Assembly (NCBI RefSeq): GCF_028623165.1
Contig: NZ_CP117768.1
Coordinates: forward strand, 6,080,001-6,144,000
Reading direction: 5' to 3'
DNA from: Nostoc sp. UHCC 0926
GTDB lineage: Bacteria > Cyanobacteriota > Cyanobacteriia > Cyanobacteriales > Nostocaceae
DNA: 64,000 nt
The notes beneath the pieces were generated by a model. The model was not told where the DNA came from and did no database searches. It saw nothing but the letters and a program-made list of their open reading frames with translations. The translations under genes and the position numbers were made by a program. This document shows positions 1 to 8,648 of this stretch, one piece after another. Within the stretch, counting starts at the first letter, position 1; each line of letters opens with the position of its first letter.

Positions 1-438
1 GATTTGAGGCTTGATGATTTGCACATGATGGCGCTTCATGAAAGAGTGATTGTATTATGTCCTCAAGAAAAGCAGCATCGAGTACTACCACAAGCAGCTA
101 AAGAAAAAATTTTGGAGCTTCCGATCGCTTCCACAAAAGATTCTCAAGAAAGACCCGTTTTAGCTCCCTCGGAAATTTTAAAGGTTTTATACGAAAATGG
201 CATTTCTACTATTTTTTTGGAAGGTGGAGGACAAACCGTATCCTATTTCTTACAAGCTGATTGCATAGGGCTACTGCATCTCCATTTTTCTCCTTTGATT
301 TTGGGTTCTGGACGGTCGAGTTTCACCCTTCCAGTTATAGACTCGATCGACAAAGGACTCCGCTTTAAAATGAAACACTTCGATCTCGATGGAGAAATTC
401 TGGTGGAATTGCTCCAAGATAAGCAGTCACGCATTTAA
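1..438 (+). CDS. RibD C-terminal-type reductase (5' end outside window)
   Basis: The reading frame is open to the left edge, so the N-terminus is missing. The visible part matches the RibD C-terminal (dihydrofolate-reductase-like) fold: the EGGGQT signature followed by a PLILGSG-type motif, which in RibD binds the ribosylamino-pyrimidine and NADPH. In riboflavin synthesis this domain reduces the ribose of the deaminated GTP cyclohydrolase II product. Here it is the first visible gene of an operon with a dehydrogenase, a pterin-synthase homologue, a glycosyltransferase and a methyltransferase. I therefore infer a role in a specialised pterin/pyrimidine product rather than in riboflavin itself. 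Whether a deaminase domain or a cyclohydrolase lies upstream cannot be seen. Confidence 0.75.
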   Translation, partial: DLRLDDLHMMALHERVIVLCPQEKQHRVLPQAAKEKILELPIASTKDSQERPVLAPSEILKVLYENGISTIFLEGGGQTVSYFLQADCIGLLHLHFSPLILGSGRSSFTLPVIDSIDKGLRFKMKHFDLDGEILVELLQDKQSRI

Positions 439-531
439 TTTGCTCGTTGAGGCTGATCAGGAAGTCAGAGAGATGAATTGTTTGTGCTTTTGCTTAAGAC
501 TACGCAATTAAAATGTACAACAGCTTTAAAG

Positions 532-1512
532 ATGTCTACAAATTCTCGAGCTTATGCCTACTGGTTAGTCTCTCCTAGCCTTGGTGAAATTAGAGAAACC
601 TCAGTCACGCCGTCTCTTAAAGATCCTCTGTTTTTGGACACGCTCTACAGTGGGATTAGTCCGGGTACAGAGCGGCTGGTAGGTCTAGCAAAAGTCCCTC
701 AAGAGTGCTGGGAAACGATGCGCTGTTGGTATATGGAAGGCAGTTTTGCCTTACCTTTAAAGTACGGTTACAGTCTTGTTGGTCAAGCTGATGAAGGTTC
801 CAACCAGGGGAAACGATTTTTTGTCATGCATCCCCACCAATCGAGAGTTGTCGTCGAAATTTCTGATGCTTTAGAGTTACCAGATTGGTTACCTAGCAAA
901 CGGGCGACTTTAATTCCCAACACGGAAACAGCCTTGAATGCGGTCTGGGATGCCGAAGTTAGTCAGGGCGATCGCATCCTAATTGTTGGTGCAGGCATTA
1001 TCGGTATTCTCATTAGCTTTGTCCTCAGCAAAGAGTATGGTATTGGAGCAGACTTTTTAGAACAAGATAAGCAGCGAATTCAATACTTAGAACAACTACC
1101 CTGGTTGCAAAATTCCCGTTTAACAACCGACTACAAAGAAGGTGATTACAATATCGTTTTTCATACCAGTGCTTCTGCTTCTGGACTTCAAAGTGCAATT
1201 AATGCTCTAGCTTTTGAAGGTCGCTGTATCGAACTCAGTTGGTACGGAACACAATCAGTTTCCTTGCAATTAGGGGGTTCCTTTCATTACCAACGCAAAC
1301 AAATTATTGCTTCTCAAGTTTCTGCGATCGCTAGACCGATGCGAAAGCTAATTGACTATCGCCAGCGCAAAGAACGGGTTTTGAGCTTGCTCGCAGATGC
1401 AGCCGTAGATATTCTTCTTGAACCTGTGATTTCTTTTAGAGACTTGCCACAATTTATGTCACAGTTATATCAGCGTCAAGTGCATCCAGTTTCGCCATTA
1501 ATTGAGTATTAA
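532..1512 (+). CDS. MDR-family dehydrogenase without zinc-ligand motifs
   Basis: Medium-chain dehydrogenase/reductase of about 326 residues. A Rossmann nucleotide-binding motif GAGIIG lies near residue 155, after a GroES-like N-terminal half containing SGISPGTE. The usual Cys (CGVCGTD) and His (GHE) zinc-ligand motifs are replaced by SGISPGTE and KYGYSLVG, so it is probably a zinc-free member despite the usual family label. An in-frame TTG at 478 would add 18 residues that look unlike the family, so the ATG at 532 is preferred, although neither has a strong ribosome site. Its stop is 5 bases before the next start, which indicates co-translation with the pterin-synthase homologue. The substrate is unknown; I infer oxidation or reduction of the pathway's pterin-like intermediate. 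Confidence 0.75.
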   Translation: MSTNSRAYAYWLVSPSLGEIRETSVTPSLKDPLFLDTLYSGISPGTERLVGLAKVPQECWETMRCWYMEGSFALPLKYGYSLVGQADEGSNQGKRFFVMHPHQSRVVVEISDALELPDWLPSKRATLIPNTETALNAVWDAEVSQGDRILIVGAGIIGILISFVLSKEYGIGADFLEQDKQRIQYLEQLPWLQNSRLTTDYKEGDYNIVFHTSASASGLQSAINALAFEGRCIELSWYGTQSVSLQLGGSFHYQRKQIIASQVSAIARPMRKLIDYRQRKERVLSLLADAAVDILLEPVISFRDLPQFMSQLYQRQVHPVSPLIEY

Positions 1513-1517
1513 AAATC

Positions 1518-1895
1518 ATGTTTTCTGTTGCAGTAAAAGACCACATTATGATTGCCCATAGCTTCCAAGGGGAAATTTTTGGCCCCGCTCAAAAGCTACA
1601 CGGAGCAACCTATATAGTTACGGCTGAATTTAAACTACCTCAGTTGGATAAAGATGGCTTAGTAATTGATATCGGTCAGGCGATCGCAATTCTCAAAGAA
1701 GTTTTAGAACCGTTAAATTACCAAAACTTGGATACTCTTGAACAATTTAAGGGGATAAATACAACGACAGAATACATGGGTTATTATATTCACCAGCAAA
1801 TTAGCAAACAAGTCAGTTCTTTTTTCCAAGGCTCTCTCAAAATTACTCTGGAGGAAAGTCATATCGCTTGGGGAAGCTATGAAGCTCAGGTATGA
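1518..1895 (+). CDS. 6-pyruvoyltetrahydropterin synthase/QueD homologue with altered active site
   Basis: This 125-residue protein has the T-fold size of the PTPS/QueD family and its landmarks: AHSF near residue 13, LHGAT, VIDIG, and TTTE near residue 90. The catalytic apparatus is changed. The Cys of CxxxHGH is Ala (AQKLHGA), the second His of HGH, a zinc ligand, is Ala, and the LDH catalytic pair is replaced (LNYQNLD). The pterin-anchoring Glu (TTTE) is kept. It therefore probably still binds a pterin-like ring but does not run the standard reaction. It lies 5 bases after the dehydrogenase and overlaps the glycosyltransferase by 17 bases. From memory, unchecked, actinobacterial homologues share the HGAT form, which would make it a subfamily trait and not decay. 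Confidence 0.8.
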   Translation: MFSVAVKDHIMIAHSFQGEIFGPAQKLHGATYIVTAEFKLPQLDKDGLVIDIGQAIAILKEVLEPLNYQNLDTLEQFKGINTTTEYMGYYIHQQISKQVSSFFQGSLKITLEESHIAWGSYEAQV

Positions 1896-2949
1896 AGCGA
1901 GCACAATCCATTTTATTCAACCTCAATTGAGTCATGTATCAGGAGGCTCGATTTACAATTTAGAAATTGTCAAACGACTAGAGCAGGAAGCCAGAGGCAA
2001 GGGATTTTTTCACGCCTTAAATAGCCCTGTTAGCGAGCTGATTGAGCGTTTCAACGCTTTGCCTTCTAGCTGCGCCTTTGTGCTTGATGGACTCTACTTG
2101 ACAATTCCTGAATTCAAAGCTTCTGTTGAGAAATTTAGTCCCTATTTCCAGCGAATTTACCTGATGCTTCACTATCTGGAGTCGAGGAATATCTACTACT
2201 CAAATCAGGAAAAGGAATCCCTCTGGACTAGCGATAAACTATGGCTAAAAGCTGTGAATGGGATTATTGTTCCCAGCTTGCAAATGCGAGATTATCTCTC
2301 AAGTCAGGGCATAGAAAAAGATAAGATTACAGTAGCATTTCCAGGGATAGAAAAGGTTAAAGTGTCCCGTTTGTCTGATCCCAAGAAACTTTCTGAACAA
2401 GAACCGATAAATCTGATTACAGTAGGAACATTTTCTCAAGGCAAAGGACAACTCGATTTAGTACAAATGTTAGCCCAGATGCAGGTGAAAAATTTTCGCC
2501 TGCATTTGATTGGTGATTACGAACAGAACGCCAGTTACACAGAAGAGATTCTGGCGATAATAGAGCGATCGCAAATGCAAGATTGGATCATTTTACATGG
2601 CTACCTTCCGCAACAGGCCATGTTTGACTTGTTCCCCCAATGCGCTCTTTATCTCTCCCCATCTACCTATGAGAGTTACTCTATGGCTACCGCTGAAGCA
2701 GTTGTTCACGGACTACCCGTATTAGCTTATGCAACGGGAGCAATTGTTGACTGGATTGAGGATGGTAGCAATGGCATACTAATTGAGCCAGGTAAGCAGG
2801 AGCAGTTTTTCAAAGCACTCACAAGGCTGCTTACAGTGCGTAATGAACTCACTCAGTTACAGACAAATGCTTTGGCTCACATCGCTAACCTATCCTTTAA
2901 TTCTTGGGATAAAACTTATCGGGATTTTTTACAAGCATTTAACAAGTGA
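1879..2949 (+). CDS. Glycosyltransferase family 4
   Basis: This 356-residue GT-B enzyme has a GT1/GT4 C-terminal domain running from about residue 175: a VGTFSQGKG donor-site strand, LHGYLP, and the sugar-nucleotide-binding segment STYESYSMATAEA, with the conserved Glu pair spaced as in retaining GT4 enzymes. The start overlaps the preceding gene by 17 bases, and the stop overlaps the next gene's GTG start in a GTGA. Translation is thus probably coupled across all three. Cyanobacteria are known to glycosylate pterins; in this operon I infer that it attaches a sugar to the pathway's ring product. There is no membrane segment. Confidence 0.85.
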   Translation: MKLRYEASTIHFIQPQLSHVSGGSIYNLEIVKRLEQEARGKGFFHALNSPVSELIERFNALPSSCAFVLDGLYLTIPEFKASVEKFSPYFQRIYLMLHYLESRNIYYSNQEKESLWTSDKLWLKAVNGIIVPSLQMRDYLSSQGIEKDKITVAFPGIEKVKVSRLSDPKKLSEQEPINLITVGTFSQGKGQLDLVQMLAQMQVKNFRLHLIGDYEQNASYTEEILAIIERSQMQDWIILHGYLPQQAMFDLFPQCALYLSPSTYESYSMATAEAVVHGLPVLAYATGAIVDWIEDGSNGILIEPGKQEQFFKALTRLLTVRNELTQLQTNALAHIANLSFNSWDKTYRDFLQAFNK

Positions 2950-3827
2950 CAATGAATAAAAACCAAAAATTAGCTCAATGGCTAGAACATCGTATTTCCT
3001 ATGATGCTAAAGCGCGTAACTTAAATGTGGAAACAAGCTGCCAAGAATATCTCAAAAGGCACAAAAAGCTCAAAATTATTGATTTTGGAGCAGGTACGGG
3101 AGCTAACTGCCGCTACTACTTTAGCAAAATTTCCCAGGAGCAGGAGTGGTTTCTAGTTGAAAAAAATGAAGAACTTTTGGAAATCGCCCTTGAAAAGCTA
3201 ATCATCTGGGCGCAGGAAAATAGATATGAGTCACAATTGCAAAACTCAAGATTGGTCTTGACAAATCAAGTTCATAAAATTTCCATTCACAGAATTGTCG
3301 GCTCTATTTTGGATCTGGAAAATCTCATAGACTTAAATACTTTCGACTTAGCTGTCGCCAATGCAGTGTTCGATTTGTTTAGCGAAAAGCAGTTTCAGAC
3401 ACTACTCGAATGTTTAAAGAAGTACCAATTGCAGATGCTAGCTACTATTAACTATACTGGCATGAATTTTATTCCTCAAACCGAGAACGATTCGGACTTT
3501 ATTAAATACTACCATCACCATATGCAGCGCCATCAAGACTTCGGCAGGGGGATGGGCCCTGAGTGCGGTTCCTTTATGTGGGAAGCAATGAAGGGTATTG
3601 GGATGAGGGTATTACTAGGAGAAAGTCCGTGGGAAATCAGTAACAGCGATCCGGTCTTTCTTGAGTTCATCTTAGGGTTTATGGAAGAATCGATTCCAGA
3701 AATTATTGAAGAAGCAACTTTACAGAATGAGTTAAATACCTGGTTGCTTGAAAAAGAACAGATAATTGCTCAAAAAAAACTTAGTTGTAACGTCACGCAT
3801 CAAGATTTTTGGGGTTACTGGGATTAG
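2946..3827 (+). CDS. Class I SAM-dependent methyltransferase
   Basis: This 293-residue protein carries SAM motif I as IIDFGAGTGANCRY (about residues 44-57), an acidic residue ending strand 2 (VEKNEE), and a later LAVANAVFDLF segment equivalent to motif IV. The GTG at 2946 overlaps the upstream stop by four bases (GTGA); an ATG at 2952 is an alternative and costs two residues. It is the last gene of the operon, as the next 350 bases are repeats. The acceptor is unknown; I infer tailoring of the same small molecule made by the upstream genes. Confidence 0.85.
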   Translation: MTMNKNQKLAQWLEHRISYDAKARNLNVETSCQEYLKRHKKLKIIDFGAGTGANCRYYFSKISQEQEWFLVEKNEELLEIALEKLIIWAQENRYESQLQNSRLVLTNQVHKISIHRIVGSILDLENLIDLNTFDLAVANAVFDLFSEKQFQTLLECLKKYQLQMLATINYTGMNFIPQTENDSDFIKYYHHHMQRHQDFGRGMGPECGSFMWEAMKGIGMRVLLGESPWEISNSDPVFLEFILGFMEESIPEIIEEATLQNELNTWLLEKEQIIAQKKLSCNVTHQDFWGYWD

Positions 3828-3909
3828 CTAGACCAGTCTAGTCGCAAGGTAAGACCATCTGCAATTAGGCTGATAAGTAGATGGATATAAATAAATATAA
3901 GATAGTTCG

Positions 3910-4003
3910 TGATTGCGTTGGCGCAGCCTTCCCGTAGGGTACGAAGTGAAGCAATTGCAAAGACTGAGATTGCTTCACTTCACTTCGTTCCGATCGCAAT
4001 GAC
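3910..4003. repeat. Palindromic Nostoc-type interspersed repeat
   Basis: GC-rich direct and inverted blocks (GATTGCG, GAAGTGAAGCAATTGCAA, TTGCTTCACTTCACTTCG, CGATCGCAATGAC) pair to form a long imperfect hairpin. Related blocks with the same GTACCCTACG core occur near 56545-56595. It carries no coding signal. This is typical of the dispersed short repeats of heterocystous cyanobacteria. Confidence 0.6.
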
Positions 4004-4031
4004 ATCTTACATTTAATTGTGTCTACTTACT

Positions 4032-4135
4032 TATAGCAGTCCTATCTGATTTGTGAAAGTTCGCGGTGTCCAGATCCCAGACTTCTCAAAGAAGTCGGGG
4101 ATCTAACTTTTCACGAATGATTTCGGATTGCTATA
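4032..4135. repeat. MITE-like inverted-repeat element, TATAGCAATCC family
   Basis: This 104-bp element starts TATAGCAGTCC and ends GGATTGCTATA. Its arms continue as TTTGTGAAA and TTTCACGAA, and the centre holds a hairpin of GAAGTCGGGGATCT with its complement. At least four relatives lie at 28252-28352, 29557-29658, 36034-36185 and 46286-46391, so it is a mobile or amplified family. It sits in the gap between the pterin-like operon and the debranching enzyme. Confidence 0.75.
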
Positions 4136-4178
4136 TTATTTCCTGAAAATAGCTGTAAGTCTTGAGTTATTCCCCGCA

Positions 4179-6182
4179 TCAAATCTCCGTCGCCAACCAA
4201 GCACGTAAAACCTCTGCCACTGTCCACGCTTGAGCAATACATCCACGCGGAGTCATCGGAGCATCACCATCAAAAATCTCGCTGAGACTACCAAGACCGT
4301 GTACAGTGAGATGATTAGCCATTGGTTCCAAAAATTGACGAGCCTGCTCAGGGTTTTTGTAGACGCGCAGGTGTGCTAAGACGAACGGCCCCAATAACCA
4401 ACCCCAAACTGTCCCCTGGTGATAAGCTCCATCACGTTGATACTGATTACCACCGTATTTACCCTGATATTGAGGATGATCGGGGGCAAGCGATCGCAGT
4501 CCATGAGAGGTCAGCAGCACTCGTCCGCAAGTTTCCACCACACTCCTTTGCTGGGCAGGTGTTAGCAGACTTTCTGGTAATGAAACAGCAAAGATTTGGT
4601 TAGGACGCAACGCCGAATCATCACCATCAGGACTGTCTAGAACGTCATAGCAATAACCTGTCTCGTCATTCCAGAAGCGAGAAAATCTATACTGAGCACG
4701 GTCTGCCATTGCCTCATATTCTTGATGTGGTTTACCAAGCTGACGGGCAAACTTTGCCATTGTCCGTAAAGCATTATACCAGAGAGCATTAACTTCAATC
4801 GGTTTGCCAATTCGGGGCGTTACTACCCAATCGTCAACCTTGGCATCCATCCAGGTAAGTTGCACACCAGCAACGCCTGCATAAAGTAAGCCATCGACTG
4901 GATCAAGGTGGATGTTGTAGCGTGTCCCGCGACAGTGCCAATTAATGATATCTGCAAGTATTGGAAAGAGTTCACCAAGCAAATTATCATCGTCCGTAGC
5001 GCTGTAGTAGGCGCGGACTGCTTCAAAGTACCAGAGAGTGGCATCAACAGTATTATATTCTGGTTGCTCACCCGCATCGGGAAAGCGATTCGGCAACATT
5101 CCTTGGTCTACGTATCTGGCAAAGGTGCGAAGAATTGAGCGTGCTACCTCTGGGCGACCAGTCGAAATTGTCAAACCAGGGAGACTAATCATTGTGTCGC
5201 GTCCCCAGTCGCCAAACCAGTGATAACCAGCGATGACGGTTTTACCGTTGGAGTCTTCTGGCACTGGGCGGTTAACAATAAACTGGTCAGCAGCTAGTAC
5301 TAGATGGTTGATCCAGCTAGGTGATTCCTTAGTGTTGAGGGGTTGGTTACTATTCCAAAGTCCTGTTAGCTTCTGCTCTTGAGCGCGACGCAACTTAAGT
5401 GCAGCTTCGCCATGCAAATCTGGTTGTTTTTCTGTGCTGGCTACAAATGCGTAGGCGCAGCCCGTCGTAGACATCGCTTCTCCAGGATTCAGTGTAACTT
5501 CAAAAGTGGCAGCATGGAGATGGTCTTCTTTATCTCTCAATCCCCGATAGCGTTCAACTGCCAAGTCAAAGCCATAATACCAATTGTGGGCAACAGATGC
5601 ACTACCGCCATCGCTCAACAGATACAGTGGTATAGCGCCCGAATAAGCAGTTACACAAATTCCCTGTTCCACCTGCTCAACAGACATCTGCCAACCGTTG
5701 CTTTGGGTGTCGCCGTGATAATCGCGGTAGTTGACCATTGCTTTGAGTGTTAACTTCAGCGGTTGGGTGGCACGACGCAGAGTATATTGGACATAGGTTG
5801 TGTTAGCGCCTTGTTGCATCCACACCCGTTTTTCTAATAAGGCATCAGCAACAGCAAACCGCCATACGGGTATTGTGTTTTCCAGAGAAAAACGTTCAAT
5901 ATGTTGATAACCGTGGGGACTGACAGTACCATCTGCCCAACGATTGGTGTGTAGAGAATAAGAGCGAGTGTCATACAGGACAGTTTCATCTAGTTTTGCC
6001 AGCAGCAAAGTGCGACTCAGAGGTGGTTTCAATGCTGCTACCAGTAGTCCGTGATAGCGGCGGGTCAATAAACCTGCCACAGTTGCAGAAGCGTAACCAC
6101 CAATACCGTTAGTAACTAACCACTCCCGTGACTCTGCGGTGTCGAGATTGCCGCAGATTTCCCGCCCAAATTCTATACACAT
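4179..6182 (-). CDS. Glycogen debranching enzyme (amylo-alpha-1,6-glucosidase)
   Basis: This 667-residue protein has an N-terminal GDE_N beta-sandwich domain (opening with EWLVTNGIGGYAS and TRRYHGLL, residues 20-47) and a C-terminal (alpha/alpha)6 barrel of the bacterial/archaeal GDE type. The barrel contains the family hallmark WFGDWGRDTM at residues 322-331 and later YQRDGAYHQGTVWGWLLGP. It hydrolyses alpha-1,6 branch stubs in glycogen, a cytosolic step of storage-polymer mobilisation. The length is normal and both ends look intact. It is a single gene, since its neighbours are unrelated or separated by repeats. The ATG at 6182 gives the expected MCIEFGREIC start. Confidence 0.93.
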   Translation of the reverse strand: MCIEFGREICGNLDTAESREWLVTNGIGGYASATVAGLLTRRYHGLLVAALKPPLSRTLLLAKLDETVLYDTRSYSLHTNRWADGTVSPHGYQHIERFSLENTIPVWRFAVADALLEKRVWMQQGANTTYVQYTLRRATQPLKLTLKAMVNYRDYHGDTQSNGWQMSVEQVEQGICVTAYSGAIPLYLLSDGGSASVAHNWYYGFDLAVERYRGLRDKEDHLHAATFEVTLNPGEAMSTTGCAYAFVASTEKQPDLHGEAALKLRRAQEQKLTGLWNSNQPLNTKESPSWINHLVLAADQFIVNRPVPEDSNGKTVIAGYHWFGDWGRDTMISLPGLTISTGRPEVARSILRTFARYVDQGMLPNRFPDAGEQPEYNTVDATLWYFEAVRAYYSATDDDNLLGELFPILADIINWHCRGTRYNIHLDPVDGLLYAGVAGVQLTWMDAKVDDWVVTPRIGKPIEVNALWYNALRTMAKFARQLGKPHQEYEAMADRAQYRFSRFWNDETGYCYDVLDSPDGDDSALRPNQIFAVSLPESLLTPAQQRSVVETCGRVLLTSHGLRSLAPDHPQYQGKYGGNQYQRDGAYHQGTVWGWLLGPFVLAHLRVYKNPEQARQFLEPMANHLTVHGLGSLSEIFDGDAPMTPRGCIAQAWTVAEVLRAWLATEI

Positions 6183-6375
6183 AAATCAACATTCTTCCTG
6201 GCGATCAATATCTGGATTATCGATTATGAATCCTCTACTGTGCTAAGAGTGGTATTAAGAGTTGATAATAGCGCAATTTTCTGTTAATCCCAAAGCCAGA
6301 CTTTACGACACCATAGCGATCGCACTCACCCTAAATTAAACACAAGTGCGATCGCAATAATTGAAAGTGAAAAAC
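6183..6375. other. Intergenic gap with paired HIP1 sites
   Basis: This 193-base gap contains GCGATCGCAC and GTGCGATCGC, which face each other about 20 bases apart and can form a hairpin. No gene, promoter motif or terminator is recognised. Confidence 0.4.
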
Positions 6376-6710
6376 TCAGTAGGTTATAACTCTTTTTGGG
6401 AGAAGTTTAAGTTCTTCTGGGTAAAGGGAGTAATACTCTTGTTCAGAAAGTCGTCTATAATCTTCTTGAGAATGTGACGAAAAAAAACTTTTTTTCGCTT
6501 GCTCAAAAATATCACCGCTGACTTGTACTAAAACAATTCCCTTATAAAAACCTGTAACCAGGACTCTAAAATAAATATTTGTAAAAATATTTACAGTCGA
6601 AGTCAGGTCAAATTCTTGACCAAGTTCAAGACTAAGAGAAGTGCTACCAAGCTTAAATAAAACGCAAGGCTCTTTATTTATGGCTTTAGGTGTATATGGG
6701 AGAGGTAAAT
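6376..6710 (-). pseudogene. Hypothetical protein, 5' end cut off by an insertion sequence
   Basis: The open frame encodes about 111 residues of unknown function (LPLPYTPKAINKEP at the start, LLPKRVITY at the end; no recognised domain or membrane segment). Read on the minus strand, its apparent first codons (TTG AAG TGC GGA ATG TGG) come from the terminal inverted repeat of the adjacent insertion sequence. If the element and one copy of its 6-bp target duplication are removed, the frame joins to 8471-8473, where a TTG start has a strong AAGGAG site six bases upstream. The original protein would have begun M-T-D-V-Y-L-P-L-P. The element therefore split the gene within its fifth codon. Confidence 0.6.
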
Positions 6711-8460
6711 CCCACATTCCGCACTTCAACTAGTAGTATAAATAAACTCCATTCAGAAAAAATATAAAATTATAATTTGGATACCTAAATAACAGTCAAA
6801 AAAAATAAATTATGCAGAAAAATGTCCAGCTTTATTATTTTAAAAGCTAGTTATATAAGAATATTTAATTTCAATTATTAGAACAATTTGTTCAATAATT
6901 TATCAGATATTTTTAAGCCAATAAATAATATTTATGGCAAAAAGTAGGAAGGAATTGTAAAATTCGACAACGTTCTTTTGTCAAATTAATAATTCGCTTA
7001 ATTCCTTGCAGAATCAAAACGTGAATCCCTTGAAAACATTGAAATATCCACCGTAAAGTAGGACATTCAGTTAATTTATTTAGTTGATTTTTAACTGTGG
7101 CTTCTGGGATTTTTAAAGAGCTTCTTAGTTGTCTTTGTCCTAGATTATAAACCAAAAGACACAATCCCATTAACATCATCATTGTCTCTACTCTTTCAGG
7201 ATTTTTCACAAAAAGACTATCTGCAAAAAATAAGGGGTCTTTCAGAAATCTAAATCCCCGCTCACAAGATTGCTGTTGTTTATATATTCTGAGTATTTCG
7301 GAAGCGTCTAAATCTTTCATGTCCCGAATATTAGTTGCTAAAATAAACCTTCCAGAAGAGTTTTGATTTTCCGTAATTAATTCTTGACTTTCTATCAATT
7401 TAGCACAAACTTTATAAAAGACTTTTTGCTCTTTAGTTTGATGCTGAATAATTTGTATTTCAGTGATTTGGTGATATTTGAGTTTTGATTCAATTTCTTT
7501 GATTTTAGACATTGCTGACGATGAATGGTCAAATTCCTCTTTTACTAACTTAGCTATTTGTTTTGTAACTTTGATTGATTCTGACTGAATTTTTAGAGAT
7601 AACTTCTTTAAATCTGCTTTTTTCCTCTCTGGGCTTTCTACTAGTATCCATCTTTGCTCTATCCCCCCATAAGTTACTTTTTCTTCTTGATAACTATATT
7701 CTTTTTGTTCAGTTTTTTTCAATTCTACATTTGTTAATCTTTTAACTAAATTTTTCGCTTTTTTTATGGTTAACGGTACTCGACTTATCCATTTTATATT
7801 CTCCATTAACTTCAAGTTATTTTCGCTATATAACGCACTATCAGCTACCATAATACTTTCCAAATTTATTTGCTTAGAATACTCTACTAAAATTTTGCCA
7901 AAAGCTGCTTTATCTGATTCATTTCCAACTTCCCCTGCATTAACTCTTTCTCTCGGATCAGTTCCTAGCAGGTCATTGATTTTCTCTACTATTCCTATCT
8001 CATCAATAATTCCAGCTACTATTCCTAAGTGAGCCAAATTTTTAATGAATGGTTCTTCTTTTTGAGCAGTCATTTCTTTGATTTGATTTATAAAAGCTTT
8101 CTCCTAATTTTCTCACTTTTTTAGCAAAAAAATTCTTTTAATGGTTCTTCATCTTTATTTTCTGCTCCATCTCTTATCAAAATATTACGGTTTTTAAGTA
8201 GTAGTTAGTGATACATTTTAATCGGACTTCCAAAGCTAATTAAACGCGTGAATCTAAGTAGTTCTCGACAGATAATTGCTAAATATTTACGCTTTGCACT
8301 ACATTTAGACTACATAATAAAATCCGAAAAATTGGTTATGTAGCGATCGCAAGCCTACCAAGACAATCTCAGTATTAATACTTAAGTAGTTAGCTGCTAT
8401 TAGTAATATTCTTTGAAACATCAATGTATTGCATTTTGAAGTGCGGAATGTGGGGTAAAT
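6705..8460. mobile_element. IS1634-type insertion sequence with 6-bp target duplication
   Basis: The left end at 6711 reads CCCACATTCCGCACTTCAA; the right end at 8436-8454 is its exact reverse complement (19 of 19). Directly outside both ends lies GTAAAT (6705-6710 and 8455-8460), a 6-bp target-site duplication. The element proper is 1744 bp and carries one minus-strand transposase gene. Ends and duplication are intact, so the insertion looks fairly recent, but the transposase has lost an internal segment. Movement would therefore need help from a full-length copy elsewhere. Family assignment rests on the transposase sequence. Confidence 0.9.
6913..8073 (-). pseudogene. IS1634/DUF4277-type transposase with internal deletion
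   Basis: 386 residues remain of a family that is normally about 520-550. The N-terminus (IKNLAHLGIVAGIIDEIG) is the DUF4277 domain. After RVNAGEV (residue 49, near nucleotide 7926) the sequence jumps directly to GNESDKAAFGKILVE, which in intact relatives lies roughly 130 residues further on. The frame is preserved, but the lost stretch includes the first catalytic Asp (the HLDST-type motif). The second Asp (VADSALYS, D78) and the Glu (QQSCERGFRFLKDP, E271) are still present. With one of three DDE residues gone the protein should be inactive, although it may still bind DNA. Confidence 0.85.
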
Positions 8461-8511
8461 AAACGTCTGTCAAACTTTACTCCTTATGCTTGTCAGTAGT
8501 TCAGATGTACT

Positions 8512-8534
8512 AAAATGTGATATTATCACATTTT
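8512..8534. promoter_or_regulatory. Perfect palindrome upstream of the interrupted gene
   Basis: A perfect 23-base palindrome with half-sites TGTGA and TCACA around TATTA, flanked by A and T runs. It lies about 40-60 bases upstream of the inferred original TTG start (8473) of the gene split by the insertion sequence, on the minus strand. The half-sites resemble the CRP-family consensus, but the spacer is 5 rather than 6 bases. It may be an operator; a short terminator is the alternative, since T-runs follow on the plus strand. Confidence 0.4.
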
Positions 8535-8648
8535 TTTACACACTATAAGCAGCGGCATAGATACCAAGTTTTGAATGTAATATCTGTAATGCAACCACAG
8601 CAATGTTTAGCATTTAAGTCAGTTATCAAGAGAAATTGCTCCCATATC

